DNA from: Nibricoccus aquaticus
GTDB taxonomy: Bacteria > Verrucomicrobiota > Verrucomicrobiia > Opitutales > Opitutaceae
DNA length: 64,000 nucleotides
Direction of reading: 5' to 3'
NCBI RefSeq assembly: GCF_002310495.1
Contig: NZ_CP023344.1
Span: 682,001-746,000 of the forward strand
Shown: positions 15,136 through 22,552 of the stretch, piece after piece
How the letters are laid out: each line of letters starts with the position of its first letter
How positions within the stretch are numbered: the first letter of the stretch is position 1
Notes under the pieces: model-generated
The model's database searches: none
What the model was told of the DNA's origin: nothing
Seen by the model: only the letters and a program-made list of their open reading frames with translations
Made by a program: the position numbers and the translations under genes

Positions 15136-15227
15136 GGCGAACCAGCCGTTACAGCGCAACGCCTCGACGGGGCCCATTTCGAATTTCCAGTCGCCAGCTC
15201 GGCGTGGCTGACCAGTGTTCGTTCGGC
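15136..15227 (+). repeat. attC 22 (92 bp)
   Basis: R'' GGCGAAC complements core GTTCGCC. Closing core GTTCGGC. Confidence 0.9.
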
Positions 15228-15240
15228 AGAAGATGACGGC

Positions 15241-15801
15241 ATGAAGAAGCGGAGGATCATAATGGCAGTCACTGCGTTGGCTGTGGTTTGTGTCTGCGCC
15301 TTTGCCTGGAAGTGGAACGCTCCAGACTGGGCTTTCGTCAGACAGGTCACCGGATTTCATTTTCCGACGGGAACGAAGTATCTTGCGCAATTCGATAACG
15401 CCGAATGGTTCGTCGTCTCTGTGGTGGAATTGCCCAGCGGACAGATTCCGGCGTTTGCGAACGCACATAGGTTTAGTCTAGGCGACCCGAAAAGCATCGA
15501 TACGGCACGCTCGCTCCCTCCGAAGTATCGCAGCATCCCCGTTCGTCCCGATATCCTCACAGCGGATGCGCAAACTGAGTATCAGTCTTGGACTGCGATT
15601 CTAGATCCTCAAACGCGACTGCTGTGGATTCAGATCATATATCCTGATTGGTCGGGTGACCACTCAGGTACCGCGCCCCAGCCCAGACAGAAGAAAGAGC
15701 CGAACCAGACGCTACAGCCAACGCCTACGTCTGTCACGCCTCGTGCTGACGCACGAGTCGCGCCAAGCAACGCCGTGCCTCATCTCAAACGTTCGGCGTA
15801 A
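15241..15801 (+). CDS. Cassette 23: membrane-anchored or secreted hypothetical protein
   Basis: A 186-residue product: MKKRRIIMAVTALAVVCVCAF is an N-terminal signal or anchor. An extracytoplasmic domain follows (about 25-150; YLAQFDNAEWFVVSVVELP, then YQSWTAILDPQTRLLWIQII). The last 33 or so residues come from attC-like sequence. An ATG at 15233 gives only three codons, so 15241 is used. No recognised family. Confidence 0.65.
   Translation: MKKRRIIMAVTALAVVCVCAFAWKWNAPDWAFVRQVTGFHFPTGTKYLAQFDNAEWFVVSVVELPSGQIPAFANAHRFSLGDPKSIDTARSLPPKYRSIPVRPDILTADAQTEYQSWTAILDPQTRLLWIQIIYPDWSGDHSGTAPQPRQKKEPNQTLQPTPTSVTPRADARVAPSNAVPHLKRSA
15699..15797 (+). repeat. attC 23 (99 bp, atypical)
   Basis: The left half is standard (GCCGAAC, then CAGACGCTACAGCCAACGCC). 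The right half (GTGCCTCATCTCAAAC before GTTCGGC) lacks the matching L' arm. An internal CTCGTGCTGACGCACGAG hairpin is present. It may be a hybrid or weakened site. Confidence 0.65.
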
Positions 15802-15806
15802 GATTT

Positions 15807-16109
15807 ATGGCGATACGGGCGGAGAGTTTTGTGAGCGACGCAAGCGAGCGTTTGGCGTCGCTCAAAGAAGAGGTGGTCGCGGGTCGTCGCAGCCGTTTCA
15901 GCGAGAAGAAAAGTTTCCGTGGAGTCTTCGACGAGAGCGCACGCGCCGCTACGATGACTTCTGTTTGCTGGCATCGCTCGTTGCCGAACCAGGCGGTACA
16001 GACAACGCGCTTAAGCGGGGCTGTTTTTCGCGAGCGCCCTCTCCGCTCAACCTCCCGCCGTGGCTCCAAGAGCCGAGACCGCGCTCGCCAGCGCGCGTCT
16101 GACCTTTAA
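15807..16109 (+). CDS. Cassette 24: hypothetical small protein, last cassette
   Basis: The ORF gives about 58 residues before attC (MAIRAESFVSDASERLASLK, then EEVVAGRRSRFSEKKSFRG) plus 42 from attC. The N-terminal helix-like, charged sequence could be a small DNA- or protein-binding domain; it is not recognised. Part of the sequence (DESARAA) resembles an alternative frame of the three-copy cassette 2. The stop lies within the attC. Confidence 0.5.
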   Translation: MAIRAESFVSDASERLASLKEEVVAGRRSRFSEKKSFRGVFDESARAATMTSVCWHRSLPNQAVQTTRLSGAVFRERPLRSTSRRGSKSRDRARQRASDL

Positions 16110-16117
16110 CGTTCGGC
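15983..16117 (+). repeat. attC 24 (135 bp), distal end of array
   Basis: R'' GCCGAAC; long-type arms (CAGACAACGCGC with GCGCGCGTCTG). The right spacer is ACCTTTAAC instead of ACCAGTGATC. The closing core GTTCGGC at 16111-16117 is the last in the array; no cassette ORF or attC follows. Confidence 0.8.
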
Positions 16118-16337
16118 AGAAGTTTACCCGCCGCCACCCTCGCGATAGAGACCGGCACGCACATCCCCTGGATCAGCCGCCTTGCACACCCTTCATCCTC
16201 CTTCTTTGCGCCTTAGCCCCCTTGCGTGAACCGGTTTGCGCGCCCCCCCCATCACCGCAGCACATCCCAGTGAGCACTCGCCTCATCTTCACTCGTACGC
16301 AACAGCGCACACGTCTGCCCCACCGCCCCTCAACGCC
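16118..16337. other. Gap at the distal array boundary, no gene seen
   Basis: Pyrimidine-rich sequence between the last core site and the response regulator. It includes TTCTTTGCGCCTTAGCCCCC at about 16201-16220, a partial copy of the dispersed TTTGCGCC...TTGCGTG repeat seen at 32930-32956. Confidence 0.5.
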
Positions 16338-17114
16338 TCACCCCTTCACATCCTCCGGAATCTCCAGGCACCGCGTCCCGAACCGCATGAGCAACGTCTG
16401 GCTGAACCCCAGATCCTCCAGCAACTCGATCGACGACGTGACGCACAAAATCACCCGTGCCCGCGGCTTCGATACATAGTCTTTCAAGACCAGCTGCGCC
16501 GCATCCGACAAATCCGCCGCCGACGGAATCACAATCACCCGGTCATGCGGCACATCGTCGAGTAGATCCGCCCCGCCCGACTCCGGCAGCACGATCTCGA
16601 CCTGCGGCGCATCGCCCACGATCCGCTTGATAACCGCCGCAAACGGCGTCTTCCGGCTCCCCAGCAGCGTCAGCGTCGCCGGAAAATCCTTCACGCGCGC
16701 GATCTCTTTATCGAACGCCCGCTCCTTGTCCGTCTTCTCCACGACCACCTCCGCGGCCACCGGCGACAACAACGCCGCGATCCCATCCCGCAGCGTTATC
16801 GGGTTCACCGGCTTCGCATAAATCCCCCCCGCCCTCAGCGCCGCGTACTCCTGCGACAACTCCGGCGTCACCGTCCCCGACACGATGATCACCGGGATCT
16901 CCGAGTGATCCCGCACCAGCCGCAACACTTCCATCCCGCTCGCGTGCGGCATCTCGTGATCGAGCAAAATAATATCGAACCCCTCGCGCTCCAGATAACC
17001 GATCGCCTCCTTCCCATCGCGCGCCTGCTTCACCTCGTGCCCCTGGTTCGTCAGCAAAATGGACAGCACGGTCCGGCATACGGTGGAATCGTCAGCGATC
17101 AAAATCTTGGCCAT
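16338..17114 (-). CDS. Response regulator with receiver domain and unassigned C-terminal domain
   Basis: A 258-residue protein. The receiver domain occupies residues 1-120, with DDS at 8-10, phosphoacceptor D52 (ILLDHEMPHASG) and K101 (YAKPVN). The remaining 130 or so residues (FPATLTLLGSRKTPFAAVIK, then IVIPSAADLSDAAQLVLKDY and ILCVTSSIELLEDLGFSQTL) vaguely follow the order of a sigma-54-type AAA domain. They lack a Walker A GxxGxGK and a helix-turn-helix. Start MAKILIADDS at 17114 is preferred over an upstream extension. It is monocistronic. Confidence 0.85.
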   Translation of the reverse strand: MAKILIADDSTVCRTVLSILLTNQGHEVKQARDGKEAIGYLEREGFDIILLDHEMPHASGMEVLRLVRDHSEIPVIIVSGTVTPELSQEYAALRAGGIYAKPVNPITLRDGIAALLSPVAAEVVVEKTDKERAFDKEIARVKDFPATLTLLGSRKTPFAAVIKRIVGDAPQVEIVLPESGGADLLDDVPHDRVIVIPSAADLSDAAQLVLKDYVSKPRARVILCVTSSIELLEDLGFSQTLLMRFGTRCLEIPEDVKG

Positions 17115-17519
17115 AAAAAACGGGGTGAGAAAAAATCGGGCATCCCAGCCGGGAACAAATAACCCGGCCGGGCAGCCACGCACGCAAAAGCCTTAAACGG
17201 CCCACCGCCACACCAAATAAAGCCCATCCCCCGGCACCGCTCCTCACTCCCCCTCCCACCACCGCTCCACCTCCCGCCTGCGCCTCAAAATACCTCCGCT
17301 CCCACCCGCCGCATCCCCTGCAACCTCCCACACCAGTTGCGTGTTGTGAGACACCTCTCACGCTCCCTCTTCCTTCACTGACTCCTTCACTCCCACCCTC
17401 ACGCTCTCCACCCTTATTTCTATTCCCTCACCCTTTCTTCTCACTCCGCCTTCACGCCCTCGCCCGCTCTCTCCCTCACGCCCACTTTCACGCCCACGCT
17501 CACTCGCCCACACGCCACC
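17115..17519. other. Intergenic region without recognisable gene
   Basis: A 405-bp, strongly C-rich and pyrimidine-rich region between two divergent genes. It contains degenerate CTCCCTC/CACGCTC strings. No terminator, RNA or ORF with coding character was seen. Promoters for both flanking genes presumably lie here. Confidence 0.5.
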
Positions 17520-18353
17520 ATGCGCACCCCGCCGTCCCCCGTCTCCTCCATCCGAGAAGCCTTCACCTGCGCCCTCCTCGGCCTGCGCGACGGCTTCACG
17601 TTTCGCATGATCGCCTTCTCCCTCGGTCTCTGGGCCGGTGCGCTCGCCCTCTGGGCCATCCTGCTCGTCTTCGCCTGGACCCCGATAAAAACCGCCGCCG
17701 CCTTCCTCACCGCCTGGTCGCTCCTCGGCCTTTTCCGCCTCTTCCCCAACTGGCTGCCCGCCTCCGCCCAGGAAAAAATCACCGGCGTCCCCCTCGCCGA
17801 CGGCGCGGCCGCCCTCCTGGGCAACGTCACCTTCGGCACCGCCACCTGGATCATGCTCGTCCTCCTGATTCTCGTCGCCGTGTACGCTACCGTGCGCATC
17901 GCCGTCGAGTTCCTCCTCATGCCCGTCATCCGCCAGGCCGTCGAAAAACACTACCCGCCCTTTCCCCCGCGCCCGCCCTACAGCCTCCTCTCTTCCGTCA
18001 CCAACGTCGCCAAGACCGGCGCGCTCGCCGTCCTCCTCGGCCTCCCCTTCCTCCTCATACCCGTCGCCAACGTCGTCCTCCTCTTCGTCCTCTTCGGCTA
18101 CCTCAACATCCGCACCCTCGTGAACGAAGCCCTCGACGGCCTCGCCACCCGCGACGAGCAACGCCTCCTCATCCGCCGCGCCCGCCTCCGTATGATCTTT
18201 CTGGGCACGCTCCTCGCCGCCGCCCCCGCCATCCCCATACTCGGCCTGATGACCCCCGCCTGGATCGGCGCCGCCACCTGCCACCTCTTCCTCCGCGAAC
18301 TCGCCCGCCTCCGAGCGGGCAGCGCGCCGCCCGTAACGGCCACACTCAAATGA
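17520..18353 (+). CDS. EI24/CysZ-like integral membrane protein
   Basis: A 277-residue protein with about five to six hydrophobic segments (about 37-62, 98-131, 160-200, 225-250). It has the EI24-domain layout: SIREAFTCALLGLRDGFTFR, then HYPPFPPRPPYSLLSSVTNV, then LLFGYLNIRTLVNEALDGLATRDE-like features and a re-entrant end. EI24/CysZ members include sulfate transporters and uncharacterised proteins; substrate unknown. Start MRTPPSPVSS is the first in-frame ATG. Confidence 0.75.
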   Translation: MRTPPSPVSSIREAFTCALLGLRDGFTFRMIAFSLGLWAGALALWAILLVFAWTPIKTAAAFLTAWSLLGLFRLFPNWLPASAQEKITGVPLADGAAALLGNVTFGTATWIMLVLLILVAVYATVRIAVEFLLMPVIRQAVEKHYPPFPPRPPYSLLSSVTNVAKTGALAVLLGLPFLLIPVANVVLLFVLFGYLNIRTLVNEALDGLATRDEQRLLIRRARLRMIFLGTLLAAAPAIPILGLMTPAWIGAATCHLFLRELARLRAGSAPPVTATLK

Positions 18354-18423
18354 AACGTAAGCCTCCGCGGCTGCCCGTTTTGTCGGTTGCCAGCGCCGTC
18401 CCCGGTCCTGACGCTAGGTCACC

Positions 18424-20505
18424 ATGGCGGCTCCAGCTCCCTACACCCCCGGGCACTCCCGTATCCTGAAACTCGCTGCGCGCAGCCTCGCTCTCGCCGC
18501 CCTTTTTCTCGGCGCACATCCGCCCCTCCACGCCGCCAAATGGGAACCCATCCCCGCCGCCGAACTCGCCTCCGATAAACCCACCATCGACCCCGAGGCC
18601 GGCGCCGAAATCCTCTTCCGCGAAACCGTCATCATGCACAACTTGGTCGAGGAATTTGAGCGGAGGCATTTTGTGCGCGCCAAAATTTACTCAGAGAGAG
18701 GGCTCCAGGACTTCCTTAAAATCGACCTTCCCTACGATCAAAAAACCAAGATCCGCGACATCGCCGTCCGCACCACCAAACCGGATGGCCAGATAATCGA
18801 GCTGGAGAAAAAAGACATCTACGACCGCGAAATCATCAAGCTCGGCAAAGAGCGTGTGAAGGCAAAATCCTTCTCCCCGGCGGGCCTTCAGCCGGGCGCC
18901 ATCGTCGAATATGCCTATACCGAAATCACCGAAGGGTGGAGCTGGTACGTACCGATGTACTTTCAAAGCAACCTGCCTGCGCGACTCGTACGGTATAAAT
19001 TCCAGCCCGTGGATCTCAGCGGGATGTACACGACCAGAGAAACCCAACTCACCGCACGCGTCCTGTCATTCAACTGCGCACCGCAGCCGCTCAAACCGGA
19101 TAAAAACGGATTCTTCGTCTTCGAATTAGCGAACGTTGCCGCTGCCAGGGAGGAGCCCTACCAACCGCCTCGCCTCAACTCCGAGTCATCCCGCATTGTT
19201 TGCTACAGTCTCCAAAAGCAGCTTCCCCCCACCCAGTATTGGGCAAAACAAGGCAAAGAACTCCACGAGCGCATGCTCAAGGAAACCAAAGCCACGAAAG
19301 TCGTCCAGACCACCCTCGCGAACATCGTCACCCCGACCGACACACCCGACCAAAAACTCCGCAAACTCTACGACTTTACCCGCACCAAACTCCTCAACCG
19401 CGCCAGCCCCCTCGCCGGCTTCACCAACGCACAGCGCGCGAAATTCAAACCCAACGAAACCGCCACCGACACCCTCAATACCGGCCACGGCACCGCCGAA
19501 GATCTCAACGCCGCCTTCGTCGCCCTCGCCCGCGCCGCCGGCCTCGACGCCCGCTACGCCGCCGCCGGGGACAGAGCGTTTCTCTCCTTTGACGCGAATA
19601 TCACTGAGCCCTTCATGACCAGCGACCTCATCGCCGCCGTTCAGCTCGAAGGCCAGTGGCAGTTCTTCGACCCCGGCGTCCTCTACCTACCCTACGCCGT
19701 CCCCCACTGGCGCAACTCCGACACCGGCGTCCTCATCGCCGCCCCCAAAGACGCCACTCTCATCGCCATCTCTGTCTCCGCGCCCGCCGCCTCCCCGATC
19801 AAACGCAAAGCCTTCCTCACCCTCGACGCCGACGGCACCCTCGAAGGCACCGTCACCCTCGAATACGACGGCCACCACGCCCACGCCCGCAAATGGGATC
19901 TCCACGACAAAGGTACCGCCGAGCTCGAAGAGTACGTCCGCGATCTGATCCGCGAACACCTCAAGCTCGCCGAGCTCTCCGACATCAAAGTCGAAAACGC
20001 CTCCAACCCCCTCGCCCCGCTCAAAATCTCCTTCCGCCTCCGCGTCCCCGAATACGCCGACCGCACCGGCTCCCGCCTCTTCGTCCAACCCGCCCTCTTT
20101 CAAAAAAATCTTCCGCTCCTCCTAACCGAAAAAACCCGCCGCACCCCGCTCGCCTTCGACTTCACCTACACCACCACCGACGACATCCGCATCACCCCGC
20201 CCGAAGGCTACGAACTCGAACAAGCCAGCGCCCCGCCCTCCTTCGACCTCGGCGCCCTCGGCTCCTACGCCGCCACCCTCGGCGTCGCCAAAGACACCGG
20301 TGCCCTCGTCTTCCGCCGCAACTTCACCCGCAAAGCCATCGCCATCCCCACCCAGTACTACGACGCCGTCCGCGACGCCCTCGAAGCCATCCACGCCCGC
20401 GACGCCCACACCGTCACCTTCCGCCGTAAACCCACCGCCGACACTCCCCCCACCGTATCCAACACTCCGGCACCCGCCGCCCCACCTGCCCCCGCCAGCC
20501 CCTGA
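18424..20505 (+). CDS. DUF3857 / transglutaminase-like secreted protein 1
   Basis: A 693-residue protein. A signal-like segment (about 15-38, SLALAALFLGAHPPLHAAKW) is followed by the DUF3857 domain (about 60-250), with VRTTKPDGQIIELEKKDIYD and FSPAGLQPGAIVEYAYT. A transglutaminase-like region spans about 285-420 (KLRKLYDFTRTKLLN, GHGTAEDLNAAFVALARAAG). The position of the catalytic cysteine (GDCKD in the next gene) is occupied by GTAED, so protease-type activity is doubtful. First of three tandem paralogues. Start ATG 18424. Confidence 0.85.
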   Translation: MAAPAPYTPGHSRILKLAARSLALAALFLGAHPPLHAAKWEPIPAAELASDKPTIDPEAGAEILFRETVIMHNLVEEFERRHFVRAKIYSERGLQDFLKIDLPYDQKTKIRDIAVRTTKPDGQIIELEKKDIYDREIIKLGKERVKAKSFSPAGLQPGAIVEYAYTEITEGWSWYVPMYFQSNLPARLVRYKFQPVDLSGMYTTRETQLTARVLSFNCAPQPLKPDKNGFFVFELANVAAAREEPYQPPRLNSESSRIVCYSLQKQLPPTQYWAKQGKELHERMLKETKATKVVQTTLANIVTPTDTPDQKLRKLYDFTRTKLLNRASPLAGFTNAQRAKFKPNETATDTLNTGHGTAEDLNAAFVALARAAGLDARYAAAGDRAFLSFDANITEPFMTSDLIAAVQLEGQWQFFDPGVLYLPYAVPHWRNSDTGVLIAAPKDATLIAISVSAPAASPIKRKAFLTLDADGTLEGTVTLEYDGHHAHARKWDLHDKGTAELEEYVRDLIREHLKLAELSDIKVENASNPLAPLKISFRLRVPEYADRTGSRLFVQPALFQKNLPLLLTEKTRRTPLAFDFTYTTTDDIRITPPEGYELEQASAPPSFDLGALGSYAATLGVAKDTGALVFRRNFTRKAIAIPTQYYDAVRDALEAIHARDAHTVTFRRKPTADTPPTVSNTPAPAAPPAPASP

Positions 20506-20548
20506 TCCGCGATTGGTCATTGGTCATTCTACCGCCTCTACTTTCCCC

Positions 20549-22522
20549 ATGTCGCGCCTCCTCCGCTTCCTCGCGCCCGTCCTTCTCGCATTTTCCCTCA
20601 CCGCGGCCGCCCACGCCAAACCGCCCGCCTGGCTCACCGCCCTCTCCGCGAAACCCGCCGCCATGCCCTACGGCGACGCCTCCCACGCCGTCCTCTTGGA
20701 CGAAGCCGACTACACCCTCGATAAAACCGGTCTCGTCACCAAACGAACCCGCCACGTCATCCGCGTTCTCACCAAAGACGGTCGCGACGACGCCATCGCC
20801 CGCCTCGGCTACGACACCAGCTCCGACAAGGTGAAATCCTTCCAGGCCTGGCTCATCCCCGCCACCGGCGCCCCCATCGACTACGGCAAAAAACACACCC
20901 TCGACATCGCCAGCTTCTCCAACGCCCGCGAACTCTACGGCGAAGCCCGCATGTTGGTCATCTCCGCCTCCGACGCCGCCACCCCCGGCTCCCTCTTCGC
21001 CTACGAATCCATCACCACCGAAAAATCCATCTACACCCAGGACATCTGGTTCTTCCAGCAATCCGTCCCCGTCGAATACTCCGCCATCACCTACACCCTC
21101 CCCGACGGCTGGACCACCCGCACCCTCACCTTCAACCGCGACCCCATCGCCCCCACCGCCACCGGCAAAAGCCAGACCTGGGCCCTCACCAACCTCCCCG
21201 CCCTCAAGGAAGAACCCCTCGGCCCGCCCACCCACTCGCTCGCCCCCTGGCTCGCCATCGACCTCGTCCCGCCCCCCGGCACCGCCACCAACCGCGTCTC
21301 CTTCGCCTCCTGGCAATCCATCTCCGAGTATTTCACTCCCCACTACGAAATCTCCTCCACACCCGACGCCGCCATCAAAGCCCGCGCCGCCACCCTCGTC
21401 GCCGATGCCACCACGTCGTGGGAAAAAATCGCCCGCCTCTGCCGCTTCGCCCAGCAGGTGAACTACATCTCCATCAACCTCAACGCCGCCACCGCCGGCG
21501 GCATGATCCCCCGCCCCGCCACCCGCGTCCTCCAGTGCAATTACGGCGACTGCAAAGATAAGAGCTCCCTTCTCCGCTCGTTGCTCCGCTCCCAGGGCAT
21601 CGTCTCCCACCCCGTCATCGTTTACTCCGGCGACGCCACCCGCGTCCGCCCCGACTGGCCCTCCCCGTTCCAATTCAACCACTGCATCCTCGCCATCCCC
21701 GTCGATGATTCCGTCACCCTCCCCGGCGTCCTCGTCCACCCCGAACTCGGCCGTATCCTCTTCTTCGATCCCACCAACGAAACCACCCCGCCCGGCTGGC
21801 TCGCCAGGGAAACCCACGGCGGTCACGCCCTCGTCCTCGCCGGCCCCCGGGGCCGCCTCGTTCAGCTCCCCACCACCACTCCCGCGACCGACAGCGTCAC
21901 CCGCACCATCACCGCCCGCCTTGATCCCTTCGGCTCCATCGCCGGCACCATCGTCGAACGCTTTGACGGCTACGCCTCCAACTCCGTCCGCGACGAACGC
22001 CAGCCCCTTTCCGAATCGGACTACCGCACCAAAGTCATCCAGCCCTGGCTCGCCCGCACCCTGCCTTCCGTCCGCGTCACCCAGCTCGAAGCGACCGACG
22101 ACTTCTCCGCCGCCCGCCTCGACCTCACCATCGGCTTCGAAGCCCACACCTACGGCAAAATGATGCGCGACACCCTCCTCGTCTTTAAGCCCGTCATCGT
22201 CGCCCGCCGCGACTCCGTCTCCCTCAAACGCGGCAACCGCACCCAGCCTGTCGTCATCACCTCCAGCTCCTTCACCGAGAAAACCGAGATCGAGCTCCCG
22301 CCCGGTTACGCCGTGGACGAAGCCTTCCCCGCCGCCGACATCCAGTCCCCATTCGGCCACTACCGCGCCCGCGCCGAAGTCCGCGACGGCAAACTCCACT
22401 TCGAACGCACCCGCGAGCTCAGCGCCGCCACGCTCCCGCCCGATCAATTCGAAACCGCCCGCACCTTCTTCGAAAAAATCTTCCAGGCCGAGCAATCCCC
22501 CGTCGTCCTCCGCCGACTCTGA
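20549..22522 (+). CDS. DUF3857 / transglutaminase-like secreted protein 2
   Basis: A 657-residue protein. The signal peptide MSRLLRFLAPVLLAFSLTAAAHA is clear. The DUF3857 domain spans about 35-255. The transglutaminase-like domain (about 280-440) retains the canonical NYGDCKDKSSLLRSLLRSQG with its cysteine, plus a later FNHCILAIPVDD histidine and a downstream LFFDPTNE aspartate. It is therefore the only one of the three paralogues with an intact catalytic centre. Immediately upstream (20515-20528) lie two copies of the TCATTGG repeat unit. A longer frame starting at 20300 is an artefact. Confidence 0.88.
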   Translation: MSRLLRFLAPVLLAFSLTAAAHAKPPAWLTALSAKPAAMPYGDASHAVLLDEADYTLDKTGLVTKRTRHVIRVLTKDGRDDAIARLGYDTSSDKVKSFQAWLIPATGAPIDYGKKHTLDIASFSNARELYGEARMLVISASDAATPGSLFAYESITTEKSIYTQDIWFFQQSVPVEYSAITYTLPDGWTTRTLTFNRDPIAPTATGKSQTWALTNLPALKEEPLGPPTHSLAPWLAIDLVPPPGTATNRVSFASWQSISEYFTPHYEISSTPDAAIKARAATLVADATTSWEKIARLCRFAQQVNYISINLNAATAGGMIPRPATRVLQCNYGDCKDKSSLLRSLLRSQGIVSHPVIVYSGDATRVRPDWPSPFQFNHCILAIPVDDSVTLPGVLVHPELGRILFFDPTNETTPPGWLARETHGGHALVLAGPRGRLVQLPTTTPATDSVTRTITARLDPFGSIAGTIVERFDGYASNSVRDERQPLSESDYRTKVIQPWLARTLPSVRVTQLEATDDFSAARLDLTIGFEAHTYGKMMRDTLLVFKPVIVARRDSVSLKRGNRTQPVVITSSSFTEKTEIELPPGYAVDEAFPAADIQSPFGHYRARAEVRDGKLHFERTRELSAATLPPDQFETARTFFEKIFQAEQSPVVLRRL

Positions 22523-22552
22523 CCCCCGCGCCTCAGCTTCTCCACCTCGCCC

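Larger units (their letters stand above)
5443..16117 (+). mobile_element. Chromosomal integron cassette array, 24 cassettes
   Basis: Twenty-four consecutive units of about 0.32-0.61 kb each carry a short rightward ORF (no recognisable gene in three copies of one unit) and end in a palindromic attC. Cassette starts, from the T or A after the core G, are 5443, 5874, 6224, 6823, 7284, 7634, 8073, 8534, 8944, 9450, 9787, 10127, 10532, 10955, 11338, 11937, 12483, 12914, 13520, 13978, 14328, 14700, 15222 and 15792. Eighteen attC sites are 92 bp and nearly identical, four are 136 bp, and the last two are 99 and 135 bp. Cassettes 1=17, 2=5=20, 3=15 and 4=7 look identical. High attC homogeneity and a nearby intI indicate a sedentary chromosomal integron. 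Confidence 0.95.

Noticed and set aside
5788-16117. CRISPR array
   Set aside because: The regularly spaced repeats look similar at first, but they are 92-136 bp with palindromic arms, spacers contain genes, and an IntI (not Cas) lies adjacent.
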